Part shown: piece by piece, positions 41,912 through 50,683 of the stretch
Layout: each line of letters opens with the position of its first letter
How positions within the stretch are numbered: the stretch's first letter is position 1
NCBI GenBank assembly: GCA_003242685.1
Contig: QGVD01000006.1
Location: 20,175-84,174, forward strand
Source of the DNA: Pseudomonadota bacterium
GTDB lineage: Bacteria > Pseudomonadota > Gammaproteobacteria > Steroidobacterales > Steroidobacteraceae
Length of the DNA: 64,000 bases
Direction of reading: 5' to 3'
Position numbers and translations under genes: made by a program
Notes under the pieces: model-generated
What the model saw: the letters and a program-made list of their open reading frames with translations, nothing else
What the model was told of the DNA's origin: nothing
Databases searched by the model: none

Positions 41912-43018
41912 TCAGAACGTGCTTCCGACCGTCAGGGAGAGCCCGAAGTCGCTGTTCTCGAAGTCGGCGGGCGGATCACTGTCGTAGCTCTCGAACAGAT
42001 TGAGGCTGAAGTAGAAGCTCCTGAAGAAACTCCGGCGGAGGCTCGCGGTGAGGTCGATGCGGGTACGCGAGCGCTCGAGGCTGAAGAAGGTCGTCGCCTC
42101 CGTCAGGAGCTCGGTCTTGCCGCCCACCTCGAACCAGTCCCACTCTACGGCTGCCAGGGCTTCCGCGTAGTCGTCGCTGCCCGGAATGCCGCGGTAGTCC
42201 TCGAGCGCGTAGTCGAGTCCCCCGTAGACGGACAGCACCGTGCGATTCGACTGCACGAGCGCTCGTCCGACACCGGCGGCGAGCAGGAATCGTGACTCGA
42301 GCTCGAGCTCCAGGTCCTCCTCGGCTGCGATTTCACCCAGCACGAACCATCGGTCGTGAAGAAAGCGGCGCGTACCGAGCTCGAGGTGGTTGCGCCGCTG
42401 CTCGGTTTCCCCGTCGCGCCGACGCACGAGAGAGCTCACGTGCATATGCGTGAGGAAATCGTGGCTGCGGTGGCTCACCTCGCCGTTCAGGGTCAGATCG
42501 ATCTCGTCCCCGGCAGAGAGGAAATCGAAACCCGCATCGATGAAACCCGAGGTGCGCTCGAGAAACGTCGCGGCGACGGGAGTGATGCGGACGATCCGCC
42601 CGCGCTCGAGTGTCCGCGGACCCGCGGCGGTGACGAGCTGCACAGTCCCCGGAGCACCCGCGACGATGGAGCCGGCGAGGCGTTCGCCGGACGCGAGCTC
42701 CACATCGAAGCGCTGCTCACTCTGAAGGGTCTCGACGTTCTTCCAGTCGATGTCCACGGTGCCGGCGCCATCGATGGTGAACGTCAGCTCGCCGCGGTCG
42801 AGAGCCCTGACCGTACCCGTCATGCGATTGCCGCTGGAAAGGAGCACGAACTCTTCGCCCTCTTCCGCTTCCGTTGCGAAGGGCGCGACGAGGAGCGCGA
42901 TCAGGAGCAGGCAGCGGGGCCGGGAATGCGCGTGATCGGGTCTCTGCTTTCCGCAGGCGGTTCCGGCTCCGTACGCAGAGAACGCTGCGGCCACGGCTCT
43001 CCTTACAGGCTCGACCAT
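41912..43018 (-). CDS. DUF481-type outer-membrane beta-barrel protein
   Basis: From the ATG at 43018 it is 368 residues; the true start is uncertain because the hydrophobic signal ('CLLLIALLVAPFATEAEEGE') begins about 34 residues in. After the signal comes a small SH3-like beta domain ('VLLSSGNRMTGTVRALDRGE', 'VELASGERLAGSIVAG'), then a DUF481 barrel of alternating strands ('RFLHDRWFVLGEIAAEEDLE', 'YGGLDYALEDYRGIPGSDDY') ending 'FGLSLTVGSTF', with terminal Phe as for outer-membrane proteins. Function unknown; related to E. coli YdiY. Confidence 0.82.
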   Translation of the reverse strand: MVEPVRRAVAAAFSAYGAGTACGKQRPDHAHSRPRCLLLIALLVAPFATEAEEGEEFVLLSSGNRMTGTVRALDRGELTFTIDGAGTVDIDWKNVETLQSEQRFDVELASGERLAGSIVAGAPGTVQLVTAAGPRTLERGRIVRITPVAATFLERTSGFIDAGFDFLSAGDEIDLTLNGEVSHRSHDFLTHMHVSSLVRRRDGETEQRRNHLELGTRRFLHDRWFVLGEIAAEEDLELELESRFLLAAGVGRALVQSNRTVLSVYGGLDYALEDYRGIPGSDDYAEALAAVEWDWFEVGGKTELLTEATTFFSLERSRTRIDLTASLRRSFFRSFYFSLNLFESYDSDPPADFENSDFGLSLTVGSTF

Positions 43019-43237
43019 TCCGTACGGGCGGCAGCACACTGACTGCACTCCGGCTCGCTCCATGCTGGTGCCGGAGCACGGTTTACAGCAATTGGCCGTT
43101 GGTCCAACTCGCACGCTTCGTCCACCCTGGCGCTTCATTCCCGGTCCCTGCCGCGAGCCGGGACCCGCAGGGCATCGGAATGCGCATCCATGACCACGGG
43201 TCATCAGGCCGCGTCCGCATCCGACGGAGACGCCATC

Positions 43238-43816
43238 ATGAAAGCGATCGAGACCATCCTCCTTGCCGCCGTGACGTCAGCGCTCGTGAGCGCCTGCGAT
43301 CACATTCCGACACGGGTCGGCCAGAGCACGACGGTGCAGTTCGGCGTCGTCCAGCGCGCCGAGCAGGTGACCCTGGATTCGAACGCAATGCAGGGCGCGC
43401 TGGTCGGAGGGATGCTGGGCGCCGTCGCGGGACGGGGCGACTCCACCATCGGCAATGCCGCGCTGGGCGCGAAGGTCGGAACGATCGGCGCGGCGGCCGC
43501 AGAAGGCAATCGCAGCGGCATGGCCTACACGGTCGCGATGGCCGACGGATCCAGCACGCGCATCGTGACGGACCAGCGCGAGATCAAGCAGGGTGATTGC
43601 GTCGCCATCGAGCGGACGGGTAACGCCGCCAACATTCGCCGTGCAGCGTCCAGCTACTGCGATCCGGCGAACGCCCGGGCCGTCGAAGCCGTGACCCCCA
43701 CGATCCGCACGGCAGCCGTCGAGTGCCAGCGCGCGAAGGAGGAGCTCGCAGGCGCGACGACCGAAGCCGAGGTGGATCTCGCCGCGCGCAAGATCTCCCT
43801 GCTCTGCGACGCTTAA
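43238..43816 (+). CDS. Glycine-zipper lipoprotein (SlyB-like)
   Basis: From the ATG at 43238 with a GGAGA ribosome site, 192 residues. A lipoprotein signal ends Leu-Val-Ser-Ala-Cys (Cys20). The glycine-zipper segment 'GALVGGMLGAVAGRGDSTIG' continues into further Gly/Ala repeats (residues about 56-95), as in outer-membrane lipoproteins of the SlyB/Rickettsia 17-kDa type. The rest has 'IVTDQREIKQGDCVAIERTG' and three more cysteines. Its stop overlaps the convergent MFS gene stop by 4 bp. Role: probably envelope integrity. Confidence 0.8.
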   Translation: MKAIETILLAAVTSALVSACDHIPTRVGQSTTVQFGVVQRAEQVTLDSNAMQGALVGGMLGAVAGRGDSTIGNAALGAKVGTIGAAAAEGNRSGMAYTVAMADGSSTRIVTDQREIKQGDCVAIERTGNAANIRRAASSYCDPANARAVEAVTPTIRTAAVECQRAKEELAGATTEAEVDLAARKISLLCDA

Positions 43817-45444
43817 GGGTCCAAACGCGCCCTTCCGGGCTCTGTTGCGGCGTGAGAGAGCTGCCAGGCCGGCAGCAGCGCCAGCACCGCGAGCGCCGCG
43901 AGCGCGAAGAAGCAGGCACGAAGCGCGTCCAGCCTCGCCTCCGTGTTGATGCGCACCGCCTCCGCCACCTGCTCGGCCGAAGGGTTCGCGCGCGCGAGCA
44001 CGGCACGCAGCCGGTCGTTGCTGACGAACGAAGGGCTTTCGAGGTCGACGTGCGCCTTGAGCGACTCGGGGACGAGCGGGTTCTCCACGACCTCACGCTG
44101 CACGCCGCTCGCCAGCACACCGACGATCAGCGCGCTGGACAGCGCGGTACCGATGGCCACGGCCAGGTACTCGGCAGACCCGCAGAGCGGGCTCACTTCG
44201 GTTTCCGCCCGGTGCGCCACGCACGTGACGAGCAGCTTGAAGAGCAGTGTCCCCAGCGCTCCCTCACCGAAGCCCACGGCAGCCATCCCGAGCATCACCA
44301 GAAGGTCGTTCCAGTCGTTGCGGATGGTCGCGCCCGTCAGAACCGCCCCGATTGCGACGCACAGAAACGCCCCTGCCGCAATCCGGCGCGGCGCCGCGAT
44401 CGCGCCGACGCGCACGACGAGCGCTGCCGCCGCGAAACCCGCGACCGCAAAGGGTGCGAGCGCGAGCGCCGTATACAGCACGGAACGCCCCTGCACGACC
44501 TCGATGTAGAGGGGAATCACGAATGTGATCGCCGCGCCGATCGCTGCGACGAGGAACATCGACAGCAGCGCCGCCCGCTCACGCGGGGACGCGAACGCTT
44601 CGGGCGGGACGAGGGGCGTGCCTCCCCTCTCCCCCACATGGTGCGACCAGACGATGAACGTTCTGACGAGCAGCGCGCCGCCCGCGATCGCAAGCGGTGC
44701 TGGAGAAATCTGGAACAGGTCGAAAGGCGCGCGCTCGCTCGCACGCCACGCACCCCAGTCGTACAGGTTGTTGCAGCCGGTACCGATGAGATAGACGGCC
44801 ATCGCCGCGAGCAGCACGCCGATCACGTCGATGCTCACGCGCTGCCGGCCGCGGCCTGCGACGACTTTCTCGCTGAGCGCGTACACGCCGAGCGCCAGCA
44901 GAATGAAGACCCCGTAGGCGTAGCGCCAGCCGGGCCACGTCGCGAGCAGCCCGGCGAGCAGAATGCCCGGCACGATGCTCATCGCCTGAGCCGCCGCCAG
45001 CCAGCCCATGGCCGTCGCCCGCTGGTTGCCCCTGTAGTTGTCGGTGACCAGAATCACCAGCGCCGGAGCCAGCGCTCCCGTCGCCGCACCCGCGACGATC
45101 TGCGCGACGATCATGGAATGCACGTTCCTGCTGAGTGCCATTGCCGTCATGGAAGCTGCGAACACCAGCACCCCGACCCTGAACATGCGGCGCACGCCGA
45201 AGAGCTCGTCGAGCTTCGCACCGGTGGTGATGAGCGCAGCGACCGAAAGTGCGTACGCGACGATCGCGGACTTGACCCATGAGGACGCAGCCGAAAGGCT
45301 CTCTGCGATGTCTTCGATCGATACCTTCAGCATCGTGACGTTGAGGACCAGCAGGAGCTGTGCGAGCAGGATCGCGACGATCGGTATCCACGAAGCACGC
45401 CGTTCGGTATCCGCCGCGGCTCCGGATACGGTATCGGTCGCCAT
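43813..45444 (-). CDS. MFS transporter, DHA2 (14-helix) type, copy 1
   Basis: A 543-residue membrane protein with about 14 TM segments. Motif-C-like 'GWLAAAQAMSIVPGILLAGL' lies in TM5, and the conserved 'KLDELFGVRRMFRVGVLVFA' is the loop 2-3 motif A equivalent. The C-terminal 'EAVRINTEARLDALRACFFA' is shared with the next gene. DHA2 proteins export drugs or toxic compounds by proton antiport. The gene is 24 bp after its paralogue, so the two are probably cotranscribed. No membrane-fusion partner is adjacent. Confidence 0.88.
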   Translation of the reverse strand: MATDTVSGAAADTERRASWIPIVAILLAQLLLVLNVTMLKVSIEDIAESLSAASSWVKSAIVAYALSVAALITTGAKLDELFGVRRMFRVGVLVFAASMTAMALSRNVHSMIVAQIVAGAATGALAPALVILVTDNYRGNQRATAMGWLAAAQAMSIVPGILLAGLLATWPGWRYAYGVFILLALGVYALSEKVVAGRGRQRVSIDVIGVLLAAMAVYLIGTGCNNLYDWGAWRASERAPFDLFQISPAPLAIAGGALLVRTFIVWSHHVGERGGTPLVPPEAFASPRERAALLSMFLVAAIGAAITFVIPLYIEVVQGRSVLYTALALAPFAVAGFAAAALVVRVGAIAAPRRIAAGAFLCVAIGAVLTGATIRNDWNDLLVMLGMAAVGFGEGALGTLLFKLLVTCVAHRAETEVSPLCGSAEYLAVAIGTALSSALIVGVLASGVQREVVENPLVPESLKAHVDLESPSFVSNDRLRAVLARANPSAEQVAEAVRINTEARLDALRACFFALAALAVLALLPAWQLSHAATEPGRARLDP

Positions 45445-45468
45445 CTTCGGAACGCGGCGGGCAGTGGT

Positions 45469-47109
45469 TCACGCCACGGGCGTGCTCGTCGAACGCGGCA
45501 CTCCGGATACCTCCTGCTCCGTTCGCGCATTCGCCGCGCGCACGCTCGTCGGCAACCGGCCTGCAGGGAAATAGGCGAGCAGCGCAAGCCCCGCGAGCGC
45601 GAAGAAAGTGACCTTCAGCGCCAGCAGGCGCGCCTCCGTGTTGATGCGGACGGCTTCGTCCACCTGCCCGGGAGTCGCCCGGGACCTTTCGAGGAAGGCG
45701 TGAAGCTGGTCGTTCCCGACGAAGGAAATGCTGTCGAGGCCGAGCTCCGCCTTGAGCGTGTCCGGAATCCGGGTGTCGTGCACGAGCTCGCGGTGAACGC
45801 TCGTGCTCAGCACGCCGACCACGAGGGTGCTCGCCAGAGCCGTGCCGACGCCCGCCGCGAGATTGTTGGCGGCGCCGCGCAGCGACCCGACGTCTCCGGC
45901 GAGCTCACGGGGAGAGGCCGAGACGAGCACGTTGAAGAGCAGCGTGATCAGCGCGCCCTCGCCGAGCCCGGCGACGAACATGCTCGCGATCACGACGCCG
46001 TCTCCCCAGTCGTTGCGTATGACTGCTCCCAGCGACGCGAGTGACACGGCCATGAGCATGAACGCGACGCGCGCGATCCGGGCGGGGCTCAGGCGATCCT
46101 GCAGCCGGACGATGAGCACCGCTGCCGCGAAGCTCGCCAGCGAGAACGGCACGATCGCGATCGCGGTGGCGAAGCTGCTCCGCTCCTGCACGATCTGAAT
46201 GTAGAGCGGTATCAGGAAGGTGATCGCGGAACCCAGCGCGCCGATCGCGAACATCGAGAACAGCGCCGCGCGCTCCTTCGGAGTATCGAGCACATCGAGG
46301 GCGACGAGCGTCGCGGCACCCGCGTTACGGCGCCGGCGGGTCCACGTGAGGAATGCCTCGAGGAGGAAAACTCCGATCACGACCATCATCGGCGCCGGAG
46401 ACATGTCGAGCACGCTGAACGGCGCTTTCGGGGTCGCGAGCAGCAGTCCCCAGTCGGTGAGATTGCTGCAGCCGACGCTGATCAGAACGATTCCGGCGGC
46501 GGCGAGCGCCGCACCCACTCCGTCGATGGGAATGGCGGCTCGGCCTCCCACCGGCCTCAGCCGGCCGCTCAACCAGAAAATGCCGACGGCGAGCAGCGCG
46601 AGCAGCGTGAACGTGAACCGCCATCCGACCCACGTGGCCAGTGCACCGGCGATGAGAAAGGCGAGAACGAGGCCCATCGCCTGCGCGCCACCGAGCCATC
46701 CCAGCGCCTGCGCCTTCTGCCGACCCTGGTAGTTGCCGGCGATCAGTACGACGAGCGTCGGCACCAGCACCGCGGCGGATGCTCCGGCGAGGAGCTGCGC
46801 GCCGATCATGATCGGCGCGCCGGGACTGAGGGCCATGACACCCATCGCTATGCCGAAGGACAGCACGGTCGCCCGGAACACGCGCTCGCCGCCGAAGCGT
46901 GCGCTGATTCTCGCCCCGACCATGATGAAGGCCGCGACCACCAGAGAATAGGCAACGATCGCGGTCCCGACGGTCGTCGCGGGAGTGCCGAAGCTGCTCA
47001 CGATGCCATCGATCGACACCTGGAGCGTGGAGACGTTGAACACCATCAGGATCTGCGCCATCCCGATGACGATCATCGGTACCCACGACGAACGGACGTC
47101 GGTTTCCAT
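45469..47109 (-). CDS. MFS transporter, DHA2 (14-helix) type, copy 2
   Basis: From the ATG at 47109 (ribosome site GGAG; a longer frame to 47202 is unlike its paralogue), 546 residues and about 14 TM segments. It aligns along its length with copy 1: 'SWVPMIVIGMAQILMVFNVS', 'GWLGGAQAMGLVLAFLIAGA', 'SIGCSNLTDWG'-like and 'EAVRINTEARLLALKVTFFA'. It is the first gene of the pair, divergent from the AbgT transporter gene. Substrate unknown; tandem duplication is the simplest origin. Confidence 0.88.
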   Translation of the reverse strand: METDVRSSWVPMIVIGMAQILMVFNVSTLQVSIDGIVSSFGTPATTVGTAIVAYSLVVAAFIMVGARISARFGGERVFRATVLSFGIAMGVMALSPGAPIMIGAQLLAGASAAVLVPTLVVLIAGNYQGRQKAQALGWLGGAQAMGLVLAFLIAGALATWVGWRFTFTLLALLAVGIFWLSGRLRPVGGRAAIPIDGVGAALAAAGIVLISVGCSNLTDWGLLLATPKAPFSVLDMSPAPMMVVIGVFLLEAFLTWTRRRRNAGAATLVALDVLDTPKERAALFSMFAIGALGSAITFLIPLYIQIVQERSSFATAIAIVPFSLASFAAAVLIVRLQDRLSPARIARVAFMLMAVSLASLGAVIRNDWGDGVVIASMFVAGLGEGALITLLFNVLVSASPRELAGDVGSLRGAANNLAAGVGTALASTLVVGVLSTSVHRELVHDTRIPDTLKAELGLDSISFVGNDQLHAFLERSRATPGQVDEAVRINTEARLLALKVTFFALAGLALLAYFPAGRLPTSVRAANARTEQEVSGVPRSTSTPVA

Positions 47110-47140
47110 GCTCTGCTCCGTGCGGCGCGCGGATACGCGA

Positions 47141-47213
47141 TGCAGTGACCACGCGGCAGCCGGCAGTGAGACGCAGTCTTCACCGTGAAGGCCTGCTTGC
47201 ACGAGTCACTGCA
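47141..47213. repeat. Spaced inverted repeat in the MFS/AbgT divergent region
   Basis: TGCAGTGAC (47141-47149) and GTCACTGCA (47205-47213), perfect 9-bp arms 55 nt apart, in the 292-bp spacer 47110-47401 that holds no gene. Two operator half-sites for one regulator, acting on either or both divergent genes, is possible. No regulator gene is adjacent. Confidence 0.35.
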
Positions 47214-47401
47214 GCCGCATCAGGCCGAGATGTTGCTCCCGTTGTCGGGGCCGTAGCGATGGACGAAGGTCCAATGGATTCCTGCGCCGGGGAGTCTCAT
47301 GTTCCCGGGCGTTGCCGGTGGACTCCGGGACCGCCCGTCCGCGCGCGTCGAAGCGAGGCCGGCGGCGGAACGATGGACAGCTGCCCGACGAGAGCTCGAC
47401 C

Positions 47402-49000
47402 ATGCCGCGACGAACGATTCCTCTCGCTCCGCCGGGTCCCGTGCGCGCCGGAGAAACCACCTCCAGGCCGGTGCGCCGCAAGCCCGCGAAGCCGTTCATG
47501 GAACGGATGCTCGACGGAGTGGAACGCGTCGGCAACAAGGTCCCTCATCCGGTCGTCATCTTCGTTCTGCTGATCGGGCTCGTCATCATCCTCTCGCACG
47601 TGTTCTACATGCTGGGTGCGAGCGTCACGTATCAGGCGGTCGATCCGCAGACCGGCGAGATCGGAGAGGTGACGACGCGGGCGCAGAGCCTCCTGACCAG
47701 CGACGGCATCCGCTTCATGTTCACGGGCGTCGTCCAGAACTTCATGAGCTTCAACGCCGTCGGCGTGATCATCGTCGCCATGCTGGGCGTCGGTGTCGCC
47801 GAGGAAGCCGGCCTCATCAAGGCACTGATCCACAAGCTGGTGAACGTCGCGCCGCGCGCCGCGATCACCTACATCCTGGTGTTCATCGGCATCATCTCGA
47901 GCATCGCCGCGGATGCAGGCTACCTCGTTCTGATTCCGCTCGCGGCCGCTGCGTTCCTGAGTCTCGGCCGGCATCCGCTCGCCGGGCTTGCCGCATCCTT
48001 CGCGGGCGTGGCCGCGGTCTTCAGCGTCAACATTCTGATCAAGCCGCTCGATGGCATTCTCACGGGGATCACGAACGACGCCATCCACATCCTCGATCCG
48101 TCCCGTTCCATCGATCTGACGGCGAACTTCTGGTTCTCGGTCGCTTCCGTCCTGTTGCTGACCTTCGCCGTCGCGTTCGTCACGGAGAAGCTGGTCGAGC
48201 CGCGCCTCGGCGCATACACGGGTGAGCGTCCGCCCGCGGTCGAAGGCGGGATGAGCCCGGAGGAATCGCGCGGGCTGAGATTCGCCGGATACGGCGTGCT
48301 CGCAACGCTTGCCGTCTTCGCGCTCCTGACGCTGCCGCACGGCGCACCGCTGCGCAATCCCGAGACCGGTGCGATCGTGGGCGATTCGCCGTTCATGGAA
48401 GGCCTGATCGTCGTGATCACGATCCTTTTTCTCGCGGCGGGATGGCTCTACGGGATCGGTGCCCGGACGATCCGCAGCACCGTCGACGTCGTTTCGGCGA
48501 TGGAGAAGGCGGTCCGGGGACTCGCCGGTCTCATCTTCCTGCTGTTCGTGATCAGCCAGTTCCTGGCCTTCTTCACGTACAGCAACATGGCGACGCTCGC
48601 GGCGGTCAATCTCGGCGATGCGCTGGAGACAGCGGGCCTCGGAGGGCTCACGCTGCTGCTCGGCTTCCTCGGCGCCATCGTGATTCTCGACCTCATCATG
48701 ACCGGAGCGATCCCGAAGTGGGCCATCTTCGCCCCGGTGTTCGTGCCGCTGCTCATGCGGCTCAACGTCGAGCCCGAAGCCGTGCTGGCGGCCTATCGCG
48801 TGGGCGACGGCCCGATGAACGCGATCACACCGCTCAACGCCTACTTCGCTCTGATCGTGGCCTTCGCGCAGAAGTACGACCCGAAGGCCGGCGTCGGTAC
48901 GGTGATCGCGCTGATGCTGCCGTACGTCCTGATCGTGCTCGTCCTGTGGGTGGTGCTGTTCACGGTGTGGCACCTGCTGGGCCTGCCGTGGGGCTTCTGA
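47402..49000 (+). CDS. AbgT-family transporter
   Basis: From the ATG at 47402 ('MPRRTIPLAPPGPVRAGETT'), 532 residues and about 11 TM segments. The family regions are visible: 'MLDGVERVGNKVPHPVVIFV', 'ITYILVFIGIISSIAADAGY', 'FNAVGVIIVAMLGVGVAEEA' and 'AIPKWAIFAPVFVPLLMRLN', followed by 'YRVGDGPMNAITPLNAYFAL'. AbgT proteins import p-aminobenzoyl-glutamate or export sulfonamides; which applies cannot be told. The aminopeptidase gene 44 bp downstream is its probable operon partner. Confidence 0.93.
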   Translation: MPRRTIPLAPPGPVRAGETTSRPVRRKPAKPFMERMLDGVERVGNKVPHPVVIFVLLIGLVIILSHVFYMLGASVTYQAVDPQTGEIGEVTTRAQSLLTSDGIRFMFTGVVQNFMSFNAVGVIIVAMLGVGVAEEAGLIKALIHKLVNVAPRAAITYILVFIGIISSIAADAGYLVLIPLAAAAFLSLGRHPLAGLAASFAGVAAVFSVNILIKPLDGILTGITNDAIHILDPSRSIDLTANFWFSVASVLLLTFAVAFVTEKLVEPRLGAYTGERPPAVEGGMSPEESRGLRFAGYGVLATLAVFALLTLPHGAPLRNPETGAIVGDSPFMEGLIVVITILFLAAGWLYGIGARTIRSTVDVVSAMEKAVRGLAGLIFLLFVISQFLAFFTYSNMATLAAVNLGDALETAGLGGLTLLLGFLGAIVILDLIMTGAIPKWAIFAPVFVPLLMRLNVEPEAVLAAYRVGDGPMNAITPLNAYFALIVAFAQKYDPKAGVGTVIALMLPYVLIVLVLWVVLFTVWHLLGLPWGF

Positions 49001-49044
49001 GAACGGCACGCGTTCACGCGGGGAATCGACATGGAGGTTCGAAA

Positions 49045-50619
49045 ATGACGGACGCAACTGCTGCCCGCCCGACGGGGGTCGAAACCGAGCTTCGGCAGAC
49101 ACATCCGCTGCCGAAGTTCTCCCTGAGCGACGCTTCTCCGGCCACGCTGCGGACGCCGCTTCTCGTTGCCGGCGTTTACTCGGACGGCACACTGACCGCT
49201 GCCGCTCAGACACTGGATGCCGCATCCAGAGGTCGCCTGTCCGCGGTGCTGAAGCGAGGCGACCTCGAGCCCGGAGTCGGCTCCACGCTCCTCCTCTACG
49301 ACGTTCCCGGCGCTTCCGCCCAGCGCGTGCTGCTCGTCAATCTCGGCGCACCTCGTGACTTCCACGAGCATTCGTTCTTCAAGGCGCTCTACGGCGCCGG
49401 AAAGGCGCTCGGGAGGATCAGAGCGGACGAAGGGTCAATCGCCCTCGTCGACGTCGAGGTCTCAGGGCGGCCGCTCGCGTGGCGGATCATGCATGCGGCG
49501 CGGATCCTCGCGGATGCAGGCTATCGGTTCGATGCGCCGAAGCAGGCAAAGGACGATGGGACGCAGCGGAGTCGAGGAGCACGCAGCCTCACCCTGCTCC
49601 TGTCTTCCAAGGCCACTCCCGGGCTCGAGACAGCCATGCGCCGCGGCGCGGCCGTTGCCGCCGGCATGGCGCTCACCCGGGATCTCGGCAATCTGCCCGG
49701 CAACGTCTGCAATCCCGAGTACCTGGCGGAAACCGCGCGCGCTCTCGGCCGCACTTACGGATTCGAGGTCGAAATCCTCGAGCGCGAGGACATGGCGAAG
49801 CTCGGAATGTTCTCCGCGCTGTCGGTCGGGCGCGCCTCGGATCATCCCTGCAAGTTCATCGTCGTGAAGCACGAGGGAGGCGGCGGCCGGGCGCCCATCG
49901 TGCTCATCGGCAAGGGCGTCACTTTCGATACGGGCGGCGTCTCGCTCAAGCCGGGCGATGACCTCGACATGATGAAGTACGACATGTGCGGGGCCGCCGG
50001 CGTGCTGGGAGCCATGGACATCGTGGGTCGCCTCGAGCTGCCGCTCGACGTCGTCGGCATCGTCGGTGCGGTAGAGAACATGCCCGGCGGCAATGCGACC
50101 CGACCCGGCGACGTCGTCCGCTCGATGTCGGGCCAGACCATCGAGATCCTGAACACCGACGCCGAGGGGCGCCTGGTGCTGTGCGATGCCCTCACCTACG
50201 CCGAACGCTTCGAACCGGAATGTGTCATCGACATCGCGACGCTGACCGGTGCCTGTGTCATCGCGCTCGGCACGCAGACCAGCGGGCTCTATGCGAACGA
50301 CGAATCGCTCGGCGAGGAGCTTTTCCAGTGCGGCATGGATACGGGCGACCGGGCATGGCGCATGCCGCTCTGGGACGAGTACCAGGAGCAGCTCCGGAGC
50401 AACTTCGCGGACATGAGCAATCTCGGAGGGCGGCCTGCCGGGTCGGTGACGGCCGCATGCTTCCTGGCACGGTTCGCCGGGAATTACCCGTGGGCGCATC
50501 TCGACATCGCCGGCACGGCTTCCGTGGGCGGCGATGCGAAGGGCGCAACGGGACGACCGGTGCCTCTCATCTCGGAGTTTCTCCTGCGGCGCGCGGACCG
50601 ATCGCCAGCCCGGTCATGA
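49045..50619 (+). CDS. pepA: Leucyl aminopeptidase (M17, PepA family)
   Basis: From the ATG at 49045 with a GGAGG ribosome site, 524 residues. M17 metallopeptidases cut N-terminal residues from peptides as hexamers with two metal ions. The metal/catalytic motifs are present: 'IGKGVTFDTGGVSLKPGDDL' (Lys and Asp ligands), 'ENMPGGNATRPGDVV' and the family signature Asn370-Thr-Asp-Ala-Glu-Gly-Arg-Leu377. The N-terminal macro-like domain is present. Its place behind an AbgT transporter suggests a role in processing an imported glutamate conjugate or dipeptide (inference). Confidence 0.95.
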   Translation: MTDATAARPTGVETELRQTHPLPKFSLSDASPATLRTPLLVAGVYSDGTLTAAAQTLDAASRGRLSAVLKRGDLEPGVGSTLLLYDVPGASAQRVLLVNLGAPRDFHEHSFFKALYGAGKALGRIRADEGSIALVDVEVSGRPLAWRIMHAARILADAGYRFDAPKQAKDDGTQRSRGARSLTLLLSSKATPGLETAMRRGAAVAAGMALTRDLGNLPGNVCNPEYLAETARALGRTYGFEVEILEREDMAKLGMFSALSVGRASDHPCKFIVVKHEGGGGRAPIVLIGKGVTFDTGGVSLKPGDDLDMMKYDMCGAAGVLGAMDIVGRLELPLDVVGIVGAVENMPGGNATRPGDVVRSMSGQTIEILNTDAEGRLVLCDALTYAERFEPECVIDIATLTGACVIALGTQTSGLYANDESLGEELFQCGMDTGDRAWRMPLWDEYQEQLRSNFADMSNLGGRPAGSVTAACFLARFAGNYPWAHLDIAGTASVGGDAKGATGRPVPLISEFLLRRADRSPARS

Positions 50620-50683
50620 GCGGCAGGAGCCACCGCGAGCCACGACCGGCAGCGGTCAGGACGTTCCGAGCGGCGCTCATCCG

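Noticed and set aside
47297-49225. 642-codon minus-strand ORF over the AbgT and pepA genes
   Set aside because: Antisense to membrane-protein coding sequence, rich in Arg/Glu/His, no motif; AbgT and PepA are clear on the plus strand.
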